This document shows, in pieces, positions 1 to 7,892 of a stretch of DNA of 32,834 bases (position 1 is its first letter; each line of letters starts with the position of its first letter). The DNA comes from REDI01 sp964586865 (GTDB lineage: Bacteria > Myxococcota_A > UBA796 > GCA-2862545): the NCBI GenBank assembly GCA_964586865.1, contig CAZPJM010000020.1:1-32834 (forward strand), given 5' to 3'. A program made the translations under genes and the position numbers. The notes beneath the pieces are model-generated. The model did no database searches and was not told where the DNA came from. It saw only the letters and a program-made list of their open reading frames with translations.

Positions 1-69
1 GGTCCTCACCTGATCGGCCGAACCTTGACGGCCCGGTGCCCATGGGTGATGGGGCAACGCTGTGAGGAG

Positions 70-180
70 GACCGGCCCCGGTCGGCCCTCCCTCCCCGGA
101 GACCCTGTCTCCATCCCACCCGCGGCCCAGGCGGGTCGGTCCGTGCGCCACGGACCGTGCCTGCGGGGACCGTCTGCAGG
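70..180 (+). promoter_or_regulatory. Structured 5' leader of rpsO, candidate S15 autoregulatory element
   Basis: The stretch before rpsO can fold into consecutive hairpins. A short GACCGG/CCGGTC palindrome lies at 70-83. ACCCGC (118-123) pairs with GCGGGT (131-136). CGGTCCGTG (137-145) pairs perfectly with CACGGACCG (149-157) around a 3-nt loop. CCTGC (160-164) pairs with GCAGG (176-180), which covers the first part of the Shine-Dalgarno sequence AGGAG (178-182). CGGTCC (137-142) could instead pair with a second GGACCG copy at 167-172, so two exclusive folds are possible. S15 of several bacteria is known to repress its own mRNA by binding leader structures. That this leader does so is inference; the pairings are seen directly. 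Confidence 0.45.
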
Positions 181-189
181 AGAAGACCC

Positions 190-459
190 ATGGCGCTCAC
201 CGCGGCCGACAAGCAGGCCATCATCGACGAATTCGCCACCCATGATGGTGACACCGGCTCCCCCGAGGTCCAGGTCGCCATCCTCACCGCTCGGATCAAG
301 TACCTGACCGAGCACTTCCAGTCCCACGCCCAGGACCACGCCTCCCGGCGCGGCCTCCTCAAGCTCGTGGGTCGCCGGCGGCGCCTCCTCAAGTACCTGA
401 AGAACCAGGACGTGGAGCGCTACCAGAAGACGATCAAGGCCCTGGGCCTTCGTCGCTGA
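190..459 (+). CDS. rpsO: 30S ribosomal protein S15
   Basis: S15 binds 16S rRNA at an early step of 30S assembly. The 89-residue product has the usual family length. It carries the conserved stretch DTGSPEVQVAILTARI (about residues 20-35) and the HASRRGLLKLVGRRRRLL region (about 51-68) that contacts rRNA. The start is the ATG at 190, because AGGAGAAG (178-185) sits 4 nt upstream and the protein then begins MALTAADKQ as the family does. An upstream in-frame extension is open but does not look like S15. pnp follows 286 nt downstream, the common rpsO-pnp arrangement. The leader is strongly structured and may mediate autoregulation. Confidence 0.97.
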   Translation: MALTAADKQAIIDEFATHDGDTGSPEVQVAILTARIKYLTEHFQSHAQDHASRRGLLKLVGRRRRLLKYLKNQDVERYQKTIKALGLRR

Positions 460-466
460 CGTCCAC

Positions 467-490
467 GGCGCCGGGTTCACCCCCGGCGCC
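467..490 (+). terminator. GC-rich hairpin just after rpsO, possible attenuator or processing site
   Basis: GGCGCCGGG (467-475) pairs perfectly with CCCGGCGCC (482-490) around the 6-nt loop TTCACC, starting 7 nt after the rpsO stop. No T-run follows, so it is not a classical intrinsic terminator. In E. coli the rpsO-pnp spacer holds a terminator and an RNase III site, and an equivalent role here is inferred from position. Confidence 0.4.
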
Positions 491-579
491 GTCGTCGTCT
501 CGGGGTCTCGGCCCCACCGCTCTTTCCACACGGCTGTCCTCACGAACGGGTTCCCGGACCTTCACGGGCTGAGCGCGCG

Positions 580-735
580 TGGGCATCGCCCATCGCTCTC
601 ACTCCGGGTGGGTCTGTGAGCGCCACGCTTCGGCGGGGCACGGCCCGGACCCCGTGCGCGACGACGGCCTCGAACACCACCCGCGCGCCCCTGGGCGCGC
701 CGCGGGGAGGGGTCCATCCGGGACCCGCGTCCCCA
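580..735 (+). promoter_or_regulatory. Structured leader of pnp
   Basis: The rpsO-pnp spacer (460-745) has no convincing gene but many inverted repeats. TGGGC/GCCCA lies at 580-592. GCACGG/CCGTGC lies at 638-657. GCGCGCCC (683-690) pairs with GGGCGCGC (693-700). A longer hairpin is formed by GGGTCC (710-715) with GGACCC (721-726), extended by GGGGA (704-708) with TCCCC (730-734), and it ends just before the putative Shine-Dalgarno AGAGG. E. coli PNPase represses its own synthesis after RNase III cuts a leader hairpin; similar control here is a guess based on position and fold potential. Confidence 0.35.
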
Positions 736-745
736 GAGGTCCAGC

Positions 746-2863
746 ATGCACGACGTCAACGAAGTGACCCGGTCCATCGAGATCGGCGGTCACGCCATGA
801 CCTTCTCCACCGGCAAGTACGCCAAGCAGGCGTCCGGCGCCGTCATCGTCGAGTCCGGCGACAGCAAGGTGCTCGTCACCGCCGTCCGCCAGGCCGGCGA
901 CCGCCCGTTCGACTTCCTGCCCCTCACGGTCAACTACCAGGACCGCAACGGGGCCAACGGCACCATCCCGGGCAGCTACTTCAAGCGCGAGGGTCGCGCC
1001 TCCGAGCGCGAGACCCTCATCTCGCGCCTCATCGACCGGCCCATCCGCCCGCTCTTCCCCAAGCACTTCCGGGAGGAGCTCCAGATCATCGCCACCACCT
1101 TCTCCTACGACAAGGACCACGAGACCGACGTGCTCGCCTTCAACGGCGCCGCGGCGGCCTTCCACATCTCCGACGCCCCCCTCTCCGAGGTGCCGGCGGC
1201 GGTGCGGATCGGTCGGGTCGACGGCGAGCTGGTGGTCAACCCCACCTACGATGAGCGCCAGCGCGCCGACATCGACATGGTCATCGCCGGCACCCGCGAG
1301 GCCATCACCATGGTCGAGGGCGGCGCCCACGAGGCCAGCGAGGAGGCCATGCTCGACGTCCTCGACCTGGCCCACGAGAACATCCGGCGGATCATCGACA
1401 CCCTCGACGAGCTGCGCGGCGCCGCCGGCGTCTCCAAGGTCGAGGTGGCCGCCCCCGAGGAGGTCGACGCCGAGGTGGCGGAGTACTTCGCGGCCAACGC
1501 CCCCGAGCGCATCCGGCTGGCCCTCAAGGTGGCCAACAAGCACGAGCGCAAGGCGGCCATGAAGGAGGCCCGCGATGGCCTCGTCCAGGCCTTCCTCGCC
1601 GAGAAGGGCGAGCTGGACGATGCCGACGTCGCCAGGCTCACCTCCGACGGCAAGCAGGCCTGGAGCGACCAGGTCCGCGCCGTCATGCGCGGTGATGTCA
1701 TCGCCACCGGCAAGCGCCTGGACGGCCGCGCCACCGACGAGATCCGGGACATCTGGGTCGAGGTGGGCATCGCCCCCCGCGCCCACGGCTCGGCCATCTT
1801 CACCCGCGGCGAGACCCAGGCCTACGTGAACGTGGCCCTCGGCACCGACCCGGATGTGCAGCGCCTCGAGCTGCCCGCCGGCCGCTTCGAGCGCCACTTC
1901 ATGCTCACCTACAACTTCCCGCCGTTCTGCACCGGCGAGGCCCGCTTCCTCCGGGGCCCCAAGCGCCGCGAGATCGGCCACGGCGCCCTGGCCCGTCGGG
2001 CCCTGCTGGCCGTCCTGCCCAGCCGCGACGCGTTCCCCTACGTCTACCGGGCGACCTCCGAGGTCCTGGAGTCCAACGGCTCCTCGTCCATGGCCACCGC
2101 CTGCGGGACCAGCCTGGCGCTCATGGACGCCGGTGTGCCCATCAAGGCCCCCGTGGTGGGCATCGCCATGGGCCTGGTCAAGGAGGGCGACGACTATGCC
2201 GTCCTCTCCGACATCCTGGGCGACGAGGATCACCTCGGCGACATGGACTTCAAGGTCTGCGGCACCGAGAAGGGGATCACCGCCTTCCAGATGGACTGCA
2301 AGATCAAGGGCGTGAGCCGCGAGATCATGGCCAAGGCCATGGAGCAGGCCCGGGTGGGCCGGCTGCACATCCTCGAGCAGATGAACCGGGTGCTGGACGC
2401 CCCGCGCGACGAGATGTCCCGCTGGGCTCCCCGGATCACCACGCTGCAGGTCAAGACCGACCGGATCCGCGACCTCATCGGCCCCGGGGGCAAGGTCATC
2501 CGGGGCATCCAGGACACCTGCGAGGTCAAGATCAGCGTCGACGACAACGGCAAGGTCGACGTGGCCAGCTCGGACCCCGACAACACCGAGCGGGCCATCC
2601 GCATGATCCGCGAAATCACCCAGGAGGCCGAGATCGGCGCCCTCTACGTGGGCGTGGTCAAGCGGGTGGTGGACTTCGGCGCCTTCGTCGAGATCTTCCC
2701 CGGCACCGACGGCCTCATCCACATCAGCCACCTGGCCCACGAGCGCGTGGACAAGGTGACCGACATCCTGGACGAGGGTGACGAGGTGCTGGTGCGGGTC
2801 ATCGACATCGACCGCTCCGGCAAGATCCGCCTCTCCCGCAAGGAAGCCCTCGCCGCGTCCTGA
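746..2863 (+). CDS. pnp: Polyribonucleotide nucleotidyltransferase (PNPase)
   Basis: PNPase degrades RNA 3'-to-5' by phosphorolysis and acts as a trimer, often within a degradosome. The 705-residue product has the full domain order: first RNase PH domain (about 12-145), an all-helical linker rich in EEAMLDVLDLAHENI (about 190-320), second RNase PH domain (from about 323, LDGRATDEIRDIW), KH domain with GPGGK (about 578-582) and S1 domain (about 630-700, VDFGAFVEIFPGTDGLIHIS). The catalytic acidic cluster LGDEDHLGDMDF (about 490-500) is intact. The start is the ATG at 746, with AGAGG about 8 nt upstream; the protein ends at the S1 domain with no extra tail. It is probably co-expressed with rpsO and followed by dut after 85 nt. 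Confidence 0.97.
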   Translation: MHDVNEVTRSIEIGGHAMTFSTGKYAKQASGAVIVESGDSKVLVTAVRQAGDRPFDFLPLTVNYQDRNGANGTIPGSYFKREGRASERETLISRLIDRPIRPLFPKHFREELQIIATTFSYDKDHETDVLAFNGAAAAFHISDAPLSEVPAAVRIGRVDGELVVNPTYDERQRADIDMVIAGTREAITMVEGGAHEASEEAMLDVLDLAHENIRRIIDTLDELRGAAGVSKVEVAAPEEVDAEVAEYFAANAPERIRLALKVANKHERKAAMKEARDGLVQAFLAEKGELDDADVARLTSDGKQAWSDQVRAVMRGDVIATGKRLDGRATDEIRDIWVEVGIAPRAHGSAIFTRGETQAYVNVALGTDPDVQRLELPAGRFERHFMLTYNFPPFCTGEARFLRGPKRREIGHGALARRALLAVLPSRDAFPYVYRATSEVLESNGSSSMATACGTSLALMDAGVPIKAPVVGIAMGLVKEGDDYAVLSDILGDEDHLGDMDFKVCGTEKGITAFQMDCKIKGVSREIMAKAMEQARVGRLHILEQMNRVLDAPRDEMSRWAPRITTLQVKTDRIRDLIGPGGKVIRGIQDTCEVKISVDDNGKVDVASSDPDNTERAIRMIREITQEAEIGALYVGVVKRVVDFGAFVEIFPGTDGLIHISHLAHERVDKVTDILDEGDEVLVRVIDIDRSGKIRLSRKEALAAS

Positions 2864-2891
2864 TGGACCGGCCGGTGCCCGCCCGCGTCGT

Positions 2892-2909
2892 CCCCCCGCC
2901 GGTGGGGGG
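2892..2909 (+). terminator. GC hairpin between pnp and dut
   Basis: CCCCCC (2892-2897) pairs with GGGGGG (2904-2909) around a 6-nt loop, 28 nt after the pnp stop. There is no U-tract. It may block 3' exonucleases or cause partial termination before dut. Confidence 0.25.
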
Positions 2910-2948
2910 CGGCGCGGTCCTCGTCTCGCTCCCCGCCCCGAGCCCACC

Positions 2949-3395
2949 ATGCCCGTCTCCGTCCCCGTGAAGGTGCTGGAGCACGCCCGGGGGCTGCCGC
3001 TGCCGCGGTACGCCACCGCGCTCTCGGCCGGCTGCGACCTGCACGCCGCCCTCACCGAGCCCCTCACCCTGGCGCCCGGTGAGCGGGCCCTGGTCCCCAC
3101 CGGACTGTGCGTGGCCCTTCCCGCGGGCTTCGAGCTCCAGATCCGGCCCCGATCGGGCCTGGCGGTGCGCCACGGGCTCACCGTCCTGAACGCCCCGGGC
3201 ACCGTCGACGCGGACTACCGCGGCGAGATCGGGGTGCCCCTCGTCAACCTGGGCCAGGAGCCCGTGACCCTCGCCCGCGGGGAGCGCATCGCCCAGGCGG
3301 TGCTGGCCCCCGTGGTGCAGATCGCCTGGGAGCCCACCCAGGCCCTCGACGCCACCGAGCGCGGCGCCGGGGGCTTCGGCTCCACCGGGCGCTGA
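2949..3395 (+). CDS. dut: Deoxyuridine 5'-triphosphate nucleotidohydrolase (dUTPase)
   Basis: This enzyme hydrolyses dUTP to dUMP and pyrophosphate, keeping uracil out of DNA and feeding dTMP synthesis. The 148-residue product has the length of homotrimeric dUTPases and all five motifs: SAGCDLHA (26-33), RPRSGLAVRHG (66-76), GTVDADYRGEIG (84-95, catalytic Asp at 87 and base-stacking Tyr at 90), RGERIAQAVL (110-119) and the C-terminal RGAGGFGSTGR (138-148) that closes over the substrate. The ATG at 2949 gives the expected N-terminus. No good Shine-Dalgarno sequence is visible before it. It lies 85 nt after pnp and 81 nt before ffh on the same strand, so shared transcription is plausible. Confidence 0.95.
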   Translation: MPVSVPVKVLEHARGLPLPRYATALSAGCDLHAALTEPLTLAPGERALVPTGLCVALPAGFELQIRPRSGLAVRHGLTVLNAPGTVDADYRGEIGVPLVNLGQEPVTLARGERIAQAVLAPVVQIAWEPTQALDATERGAGGFGSTGR

Positions 3396-3476
3396 GCCCG
3401 CCCCCCTCGACGCGCCCGGGTCCCGTGCCTACGCCGGTCATCCGGTTACGGGCCCCGGTCGCCAGGAGTGCTTTGC

Positions 3477-5009
3477 ATGTTCGACGTCCTCTCCAAGGGC
3501 TTCCAGAACGCCCGCCTCAAGCTGCAGGGCCGCACCCGCGTCACCGAGGACAACATCGGGGATGCCCTGCGCGAGGTGCGCACCAGCCTGCTGCAGGCCG
3601 ACGTGGAGTTCTCTGTCGTCAAGGGCTTCCTGGAGCGGGTCAAGGAGCGGGCCCTGGGCAACGTGGTGACCCTCAAGGGCCCGGCCGGCATGCAGGTCTC
3701 GGCCCAGGACCACTTCGTCAAGGCCTGCTACGACGAGCTCGTCGACCTGATGGGGCCCGTCGAGACCGACCTGGACCTCTCGGGCGACCCCGCGGTCATC
3801 ATGATGGTGGGCCTGCAGGGCTCGGGCAAGACCACCACCACGGGCAAGCTCGCCAAGAAGCTGCTGGCCGAGGGCCGGAAGCCCCTGCTGGTGGCGGCCG
3901 ACATCTACCGCCCCGCCGCCATCGATCAGCTCATGGTCCTGGGCCGGAAGCTCGGGGTGCCCGTCTTCAGCATCAAGGGCATGGACCCGGTCCAGCTCAC
4001 CCGGATGGCCCTCACCCAGGCCCGCAACGTCGGCCGCGACGTGGTCATCATCGACACGGCCGGCCGCCTGGCCATCGACGGCCCCCTCATGGAGGAGCTC
4101 GAGGGCATCAAGCAGGTGGCCCGGCCCCGCAACATCCTCTTCGTGGTCGACGCCATGATCGGCCAGGACGCGGTCCAGACGGCCGCCGAGTTCGACCGGC
4201 GCCTGGACTTCCACGGCTTCGTCCTGACCAAGCTCGACGGCGATGCCCGCGGCGGCGCCGCCCTCTCCATCAAGGCCGTCACCGGCAAGCCGGTCAAGTT
4301 CCTGGGCCAGGGCGAGGAGCTCGACCGCCTCGAGACCTTCCGCCCCGAGGGCCTGGCGCAGCGGATCCTGGGCATGGGCGACGTGGTCGGCCTCATGCAG
4401 GACTTCGAGCGCCACGTGGACCAGTCCACGGTCGAGGAGGACGCCGAGAAGATCCTGAAGGGCCGCTTCACCTACGACGACTTCGTCCGGCAGATGGGGC
4501 AGGTCCGCAAGATGGGGCCCATCAAGGAGATCCTCTCCAAGATGCCCGGCATGGGGGGCCTGCTGGACCAGATCCCGGCCGAGGCCCTCGACGATCGCGA
4601 GCTCGACCGCACCATGGCCATCATCTCGTCCATGACCCGGCAGGAGCGCCGAGACCCGGATGTGCTCAACGACAGCCGCTTCCAAAGGATCGCCCGGGGC
4701 TCGGGGCGCGCCCTCGAGGATGTGCAGGCCCTGCACGAGCGCTTCCTCCAGGCCCGCGAGATGATGAAGGGCCTGGGCGGCATGATGGGCAACCCCCAGG
4801 CCATGGCCCGCATGCAGCAGCAGATGGCCGCCATGCAGCAGGGCGGCGGCTTCCCGGGCATGCCGCCCATGGGTGGCTTCCCGGGCATGCCCGGCGGTGG
4901 GGGCGGTGGCGCTCCCTCCCGGCCCTCCCTCTCCCCCGAAGAGAAGAAGGCCCGGCGGAAGAAGCAGAAGGCGCGGCGGCGGGCCCGCAAGCGCAACAAG
5001 AAGAAGTAG
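3477..5009 (+). CDS. ffh: Signal recognition particle protein Ffh
   Basis: Ffh binds signal sequences and 4.5S RNA and delivers ribosomes to FtsY at the membrane. The N and G domains are complete, with G1 GLQGSGKTTTTGKLA (about 111-125), DTAGR (about 193) and TKLDGDARGG (about 250). The methionine-rich M domain (about 325-435) contains an RNA-binding segment, RFQRIARGSG. At 510 residues it is longer than the usual 450 or so. The excess is a Met/Gly/Pro-rich stretch followed by an extremely Lys/Arg-rich end. The start is the ATG at 3477, 8 nt after AGGAG (3464-3468); an in-frame GTG at 3468 overlaps the Shine-Dalgarno sequence and is unlikely. It converges with the PilT-like gene, leaving 12 nt between the stops. 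Confidence 0.97.
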   Translation: MFDVLSKGFQNARLKLQGRTRVTEDNIGDALREVRTSLLQADVEFSVVKGFLERVKERALGNVVTLKGPAGMQVSAQDHFVKACYDELVDLMGPVETDLDLSGDPAVIMMVGLQGSGKTTTTGKLAKKLLAEGRKPLLVAADIYRPAAIDQLMVLGRKLGVPVFSIKGMDPVQLTRMALTQARNVGRDVVIIDTAGRLAIDGPLMEELEGIKQVARPRNILFVVDAMIGQDAVQTAAEFDRRLDFHGFVLTKLDGDARGGAALSIKAVTGKPVKFLGQGEELDRLETFRPEGLAQRILGMGDVVGLMQDFERHVDQSTVEEDAEKILKGRFTYDDFVRQMGQVRKMGPIKEILSKMPGMGGLLDQIPAEALDDRELDRTMAIISSMTRQERRDPDVLNDSRFQRIARGSGRALEDVQALHERFLQAREMMKGLGGMMGNPQAMARMQQQMAAMQQGGGFPGMPPMGGFPGMPGGGGGGAPSRPSLSPEEKKARRKKQKARRRARKRNKKK

Positions 5010-5021
5010 GTCCAGGGCCGA

Positions 5022-5888
5022 TCAGCTCGCCAGCTCCAGGCTCCGTCGGCGGTGGACCACCTGGCTCTCGCCGGTCCGGGGCACGCACACCACCGTCGTG
5101 AGCAGGCGCTTGATCCTGGACTTCACGTCGGCGTCCCGATCGCTCTCGAAGTGGCGGAGGAGCCAGCTCGCCGCCAGCCCGGGCTCGGGGGCCGCCACGC
5201 AGGCCACCACGGTCATGCCCTGCTCGGCGGCGCACAGCAGGCCCTCGGCGGTGGCGCGGTCGGGCACGTCGCCCACCGCCAGCAGATCGGCCCCCTGCCG
5301 GATGGCGGCCCGGATGCCGCAGGGGAAGGAGTCCACGTCGGTGCCGAGCCCGCGCTGGACGATGGTGGCGGTCCCGTCCCGGTGCAGGTGCGTGAGGGGA
5401 TCCTCCAGGACGACGACGAAGCCGCGGTGGGTGCTGTTGAAGCGGTCCACCAGGCTGGCCAGGGCGCCGGCGCGGCGGGATCCTCCGCAGACCAGCACCA
5501 GGCCCGGCTCGGCCAGGGAGGACTCGACGCCCGCGTCCAGGCCGAGCTCCTCCAGGGTCGGGGCGCGGAAGGCGATGCGGGCGAAGCGCAGCGCCAGGGA
5601 GCCCCGCTGGCGGTAGACGCTGGCGTGGAAGCGGCCCAGCCGCGGGACCCCGAAGGAGAACTCGCGGTGGTGGACCGTCGCCAGCGGCACCTCGACGCGG
5701 GCCAGACCCAGGAGCAGCGTGGCGAGGCGCTGGGTGTCCTCGGGGGTCAGGGCGCTGCGCTGGAGCGGCAGCAGGCGGCCGTCCTGCCGGAGCAGCGGCC
5801 GCGCCGGCACCTTGAGGTGCAGCTCGGTGGCGTCGGTGTCGACGAGCTCCCGGAGGAGCGCGAGCAGATCGTCCTGGTTGAGGGGCAT
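5022..5888 (-). CDS. PilT-like ATPase homologue with degenerate Walker A (putative pseudo-ATPase)
   Basis: The 288 residues follow the PilT plan, though shorter than the usual 340 or more. The N-terminal PAS-like part has ATELHLKVPARPLLRQDG (20-37) and FSFGVPRLGRFHASVYRQ (78-95), then RAPTLEELGL (108-117). The RecA-like part has the Asp box VVLEDPLTHLH (159-169), VQRGLGTDVDSF (177-188) and the Walker B-like ADLLAVGDVPDR (200-211). The P-loop position reads CGGSRRAGA (134-142) instead of GxxGxGK[ST], so the phosphate-binding lysine is missing. The Walker B Glu is Asp, and the His-box region is CVAAPE instead of TLHTSS. Known PilT proteins retract type IV pili. This one probably cannot hydrolyse ATP and may regulate or cap a partner ATPase (inference). 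The ATG has GGAGG (5896-5900) 7 nt upstream. Confidence 0.8.
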   Translation of the reverse strand: MPLNQDDLLALLRELVDTDATELHLKVPARPLLRQDGRLLPLQRSALTPEDTQRLATLLLGLARVEVPLATVHHREFSFGVPRLGRFHASVYRQRGSLALRFARIAFRAPTLEELGLDAGVESSLAEPGLVLVCGGSRRAGALASLVDRFNSTHRGFVVVLEDPLTHLHRDGTATIVQRGLGTDVDSFPCGIRAAIRQGADLLAVGDVPDRATAEGLLCAAEQGMTVVACVAAPEPGLAASWLLRHFESDRDADVKSRIKRLLTTVVCVPRTGESQVVHRRRSLELAS

Positions 5889-6020
5889 GGCGCGGCCTCC
5901 GCGTGCGGGGAGGGGATCGGACCGGGCCCGCCTCGGGTTGAGCCCGCCCCCCACGAATGGGGCAGGCGCTTGATGATCGTCCCTCAACGGGTGAAGAGGG
6001 CCCTTCTCTCCGGAGGTCCC

Positions 6021-6917
6021 ATGCGCCCGCTCCTGGTCCCTGCCCTCCTCGCCCTGGCCGCCTGTGGCGGAGACGCCCGCTTCGCCATCCGCGACCAGAG
6101 CTGCAGCGCCGATGTGGTGCCCCTGGCCCGGGACCTGACCACCCACCTGGTGAACGGCGAGGGCGACGGCACCTTCGACTACGACCCCGACTCCAGCGTC
6201 ATCGCCCAGGTCACCGGCAGCTACGATCTGGTCACGGGCGACTTCTCCTGGACCGAGACCGGCACCGACGAGAGCTGGGTCGACAGCATCGAGATGCGGG
6301 ACGCCTGGGGCTATGCCAACACCAACGGGGATCTGGACGTGGTGGGCACCCTCGTGGTGATGGACGTCCTGGGTGTCGAGGACGTCCGGCAGGTCCGGAT
6401 CGAGCGGGTGGGCTGTCAGCAGACCCGCCGGGTCCGGTTCACCTCGGGGGGCACCATCGAGCGCGAGTCCGTCGAGGAGGGCACCTTCTCGGACGACGCC
6501 TACATCTACACCATTGAGACCGACTACGACGGCACGACCTACGAGGTCGACGGCACGCGCCAGGTGGATGGCACCTGGGTCGAGGGCCACACCTACCTGG
6601 CCGAGAACTACCGCTACCGCGACGAGCGCGTCGGCGACCTGAACGCCGGGACCTCCACCTCGGTCTACTCCGAGGTCTTCTCGGTGCGCGGTGGCGAGAC
6701 CCGCCGCGAGGGCACCGTCGAGCGGGCCACCGACGGCTCCGAGACCCGCCGCTTCACCCAGATCTCCCCCGATGGCACCAGCGAGTGGGAGTACACCACC
6801 GACTACGGGGGGAATGGCTCGGGCACCGTGTCGGGGCCCGGCTACACCTGCACCCTGCAGTTCGTGGACGATCGCTGCACCTTCGACTGCGGCAACGGGC
6901 AGCGCGGCAACTGCTGA
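6021..6917 (+). CDS. Putative lipoprotein, beta-rich, function unknown
   Basis: The 298-residue product begins with a lipoprotein signal peptide ending LALAAC (lipobox Cys at 15), so it is probably anchored in a membrane on the periplasmic side or exposed at the surface. The rest is rich in Thr, Asp, Glu, Tyr and Gly. It shows alternating strand-like segments with repeated xxDGTxxExx-like turns (for example TDYDGTTYEVDGTRQVDGTW), suggesting a beta-sheet repeat or solenoid fold. A short cysteine-containing end (CTLQFVDDRCTFDCGNGQ) may form disulfides. I do not recognise a family. The start is the ATG at 6021, with GGAGG (6012-6016) 4 nt upstream. It is divergent from the PilT-like gene, sharing a 132-nt intergenic region. 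Confidence 0.75.
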   Translation: MRPLLVPALLALAACGGDARFAIRDQSCSADVVPLARDLTTHLVNGEGDGTFDYDPDSSVIAQVTGSYDLVTGDFSWTETGTDESWVDSIEMRDAWGYANTNGDLDVVGTLVVMDVLGVEDVRQVRIERVGCQQTRRVRFTSGGTIERESVEEGTFSDDAYIYTIETDYDGTTYEVDGTRQVDGTWVEGHTYLAENYRYRDERVGDLNAGTSTSVYSEVFSVRGGETRREGTVERATDGSETRRFTQISPDGTSEWEYTTDYGGNGSGTVSGPGYTCTLQFVDDRCTFDCGNGQRGNC

Positions 6918-6989
6918 CCGCCACCGGGCCCCATCCGCGGGGCGTCGCGGGCGCCGTGCATGCTCCCGGCCCTGCGTTACCAGCGCGCC

Positions 6990-7874
6990 ATGTTGCGATC
7001 CATGACCGGCTTCGGGCGCGGCGAGGCGGCCTCGGGCGAGGTGACCGTCCTCGTCGAGCTGCGCAGCGTCAACAACCGCTTCCGCGACCTCCAGATCCGG
7101 ACGCCCCGCGAGTACGTGGCCCTCGAGCCCCGGATCTCCCAGGCCCTCAAGAAGCCGTTCCAGCGCGGCCGCATCGATGCCTTCGTCCGGCGCTCCGCCA
7201 CCGCCGGCTCCCAGGTCGTCAAGGTCGACGCCGATCTCGCCGACCAGTACATGCACGCCGTCCACGAGCTGCGCCGGCAGGTGACGGAGCTGGCCAACCA
7301 GCCCATCAGCCTGGACCTGCTCATCTCCCAGCCGGGCGTCCTCACCGTCGCCGAGGCCGAGGTGGACGTGATGCGCGAGTGGGCCATCGTCGAGACCGCC
7401 CTCGAGGCGGCGGTGGCCGACCTCCTCGCCATGCGTGACCGCGAGGGCCAGGCCCTGCGCGACGACCTCCAGCGCCACCTCACCGAGCTCCGGGGCCTGC
7501 TCACCCAGGTCGAAGACGCCCTCGACGGCATCCACGAGCGGCTCCACGCCCGGGTCCAGGCCCGGGTCCAGCGCCTCGTGGGCGACCGGGTGGATCCGGC
7601 CCGCCTCGCGCAGGAGGCCGCGGTCCTCGCCGACAAGGCCGACGTGAGCGAGGAGGTCGCCCGGCTCCGCAGCCATTGTGACCAGTTCCGCGAGGCCCTG
7701 GCCTCCGAGCTGGACGACCCCGTCGGTCGACGCCTCGAGTTCCTCCTCCAGGAGATGCACCGCGAGGTGAACACCATCGGCTCCAAGGCCGTGGAGCACC
7801 CGGTGAGCCAGCGGGTGGTGGACATGAAGTCGGTCCTCGAGCGCATGCGCGAGCAGGCCGCCAACGTCGAGTAG
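6990..7874 (+). CDS. yicC: YicC/YloC family endoribonuclease
   Basis: YicC-family proteins are stress-linked RNases. The 294-residue product begins MLRSMTGFGRGEA, the signature N-terminus of the family, which is why I place the start at 6990 and not at the upstream ATG at 6960. The N-terminal domain includes LVELRSVNNRFRDLQ (about 22-36). The C-terminal DUF1732 part includes EEVARLRSHCDQFREAL and GRRLEFLLQEMHREVNTIGSKA-like sequence (about 225-270). No clear Shine-Dalgarno is seen; TTACCAG (6977-6983) lies just upstream and could be a -10 of a nearly leaderless transcript. gmk follows after 18 nt, a very common pairing. Confidence 0.93.
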   Translation: MLRSMTGFGRGEAASGEVTVLVELRSVNNRFRDLQIRTPREYVALEPRISQALKKPFQRGRIDAFVRRSATAGSQVVKVDADLADQYMHAVHELRRQVTELANQPISLDLLISQPGVLTVAEAEVDVMREWAIVETALEAAVADLLAMRDREGQALRDDLQRHLTELRGLLTQVEDALDGIHERLHARVQARVQRLVGDRVDPARLAQEAAVLADKADVSEEVARLRSHCDQFREALASELDDPVGRRLEFLLQEMHREVNTIGSKAVEHPVSQRVVDMKSVLERMREQAANVE

Positions 7875-7892
7875 CCCCCCAGGAGGCCGAGC

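Noticed and set aside
25..53. TTGACG at 25-30 as a -35 box for rpsO
   Set aside because: No TA-containing -10 lies at a suitable distance; the whole leader lacks TA steps, so the promoter is probably upstream of the window.
599..3202. An 867-codon open frame on the minus strand over pnp and dut
   Set aside because: It mirrors two certain genes, its product is a low-complexity Gly/Asp/Val/His/Leu string without domains, and such frames are expected opposite GC-rich genes.
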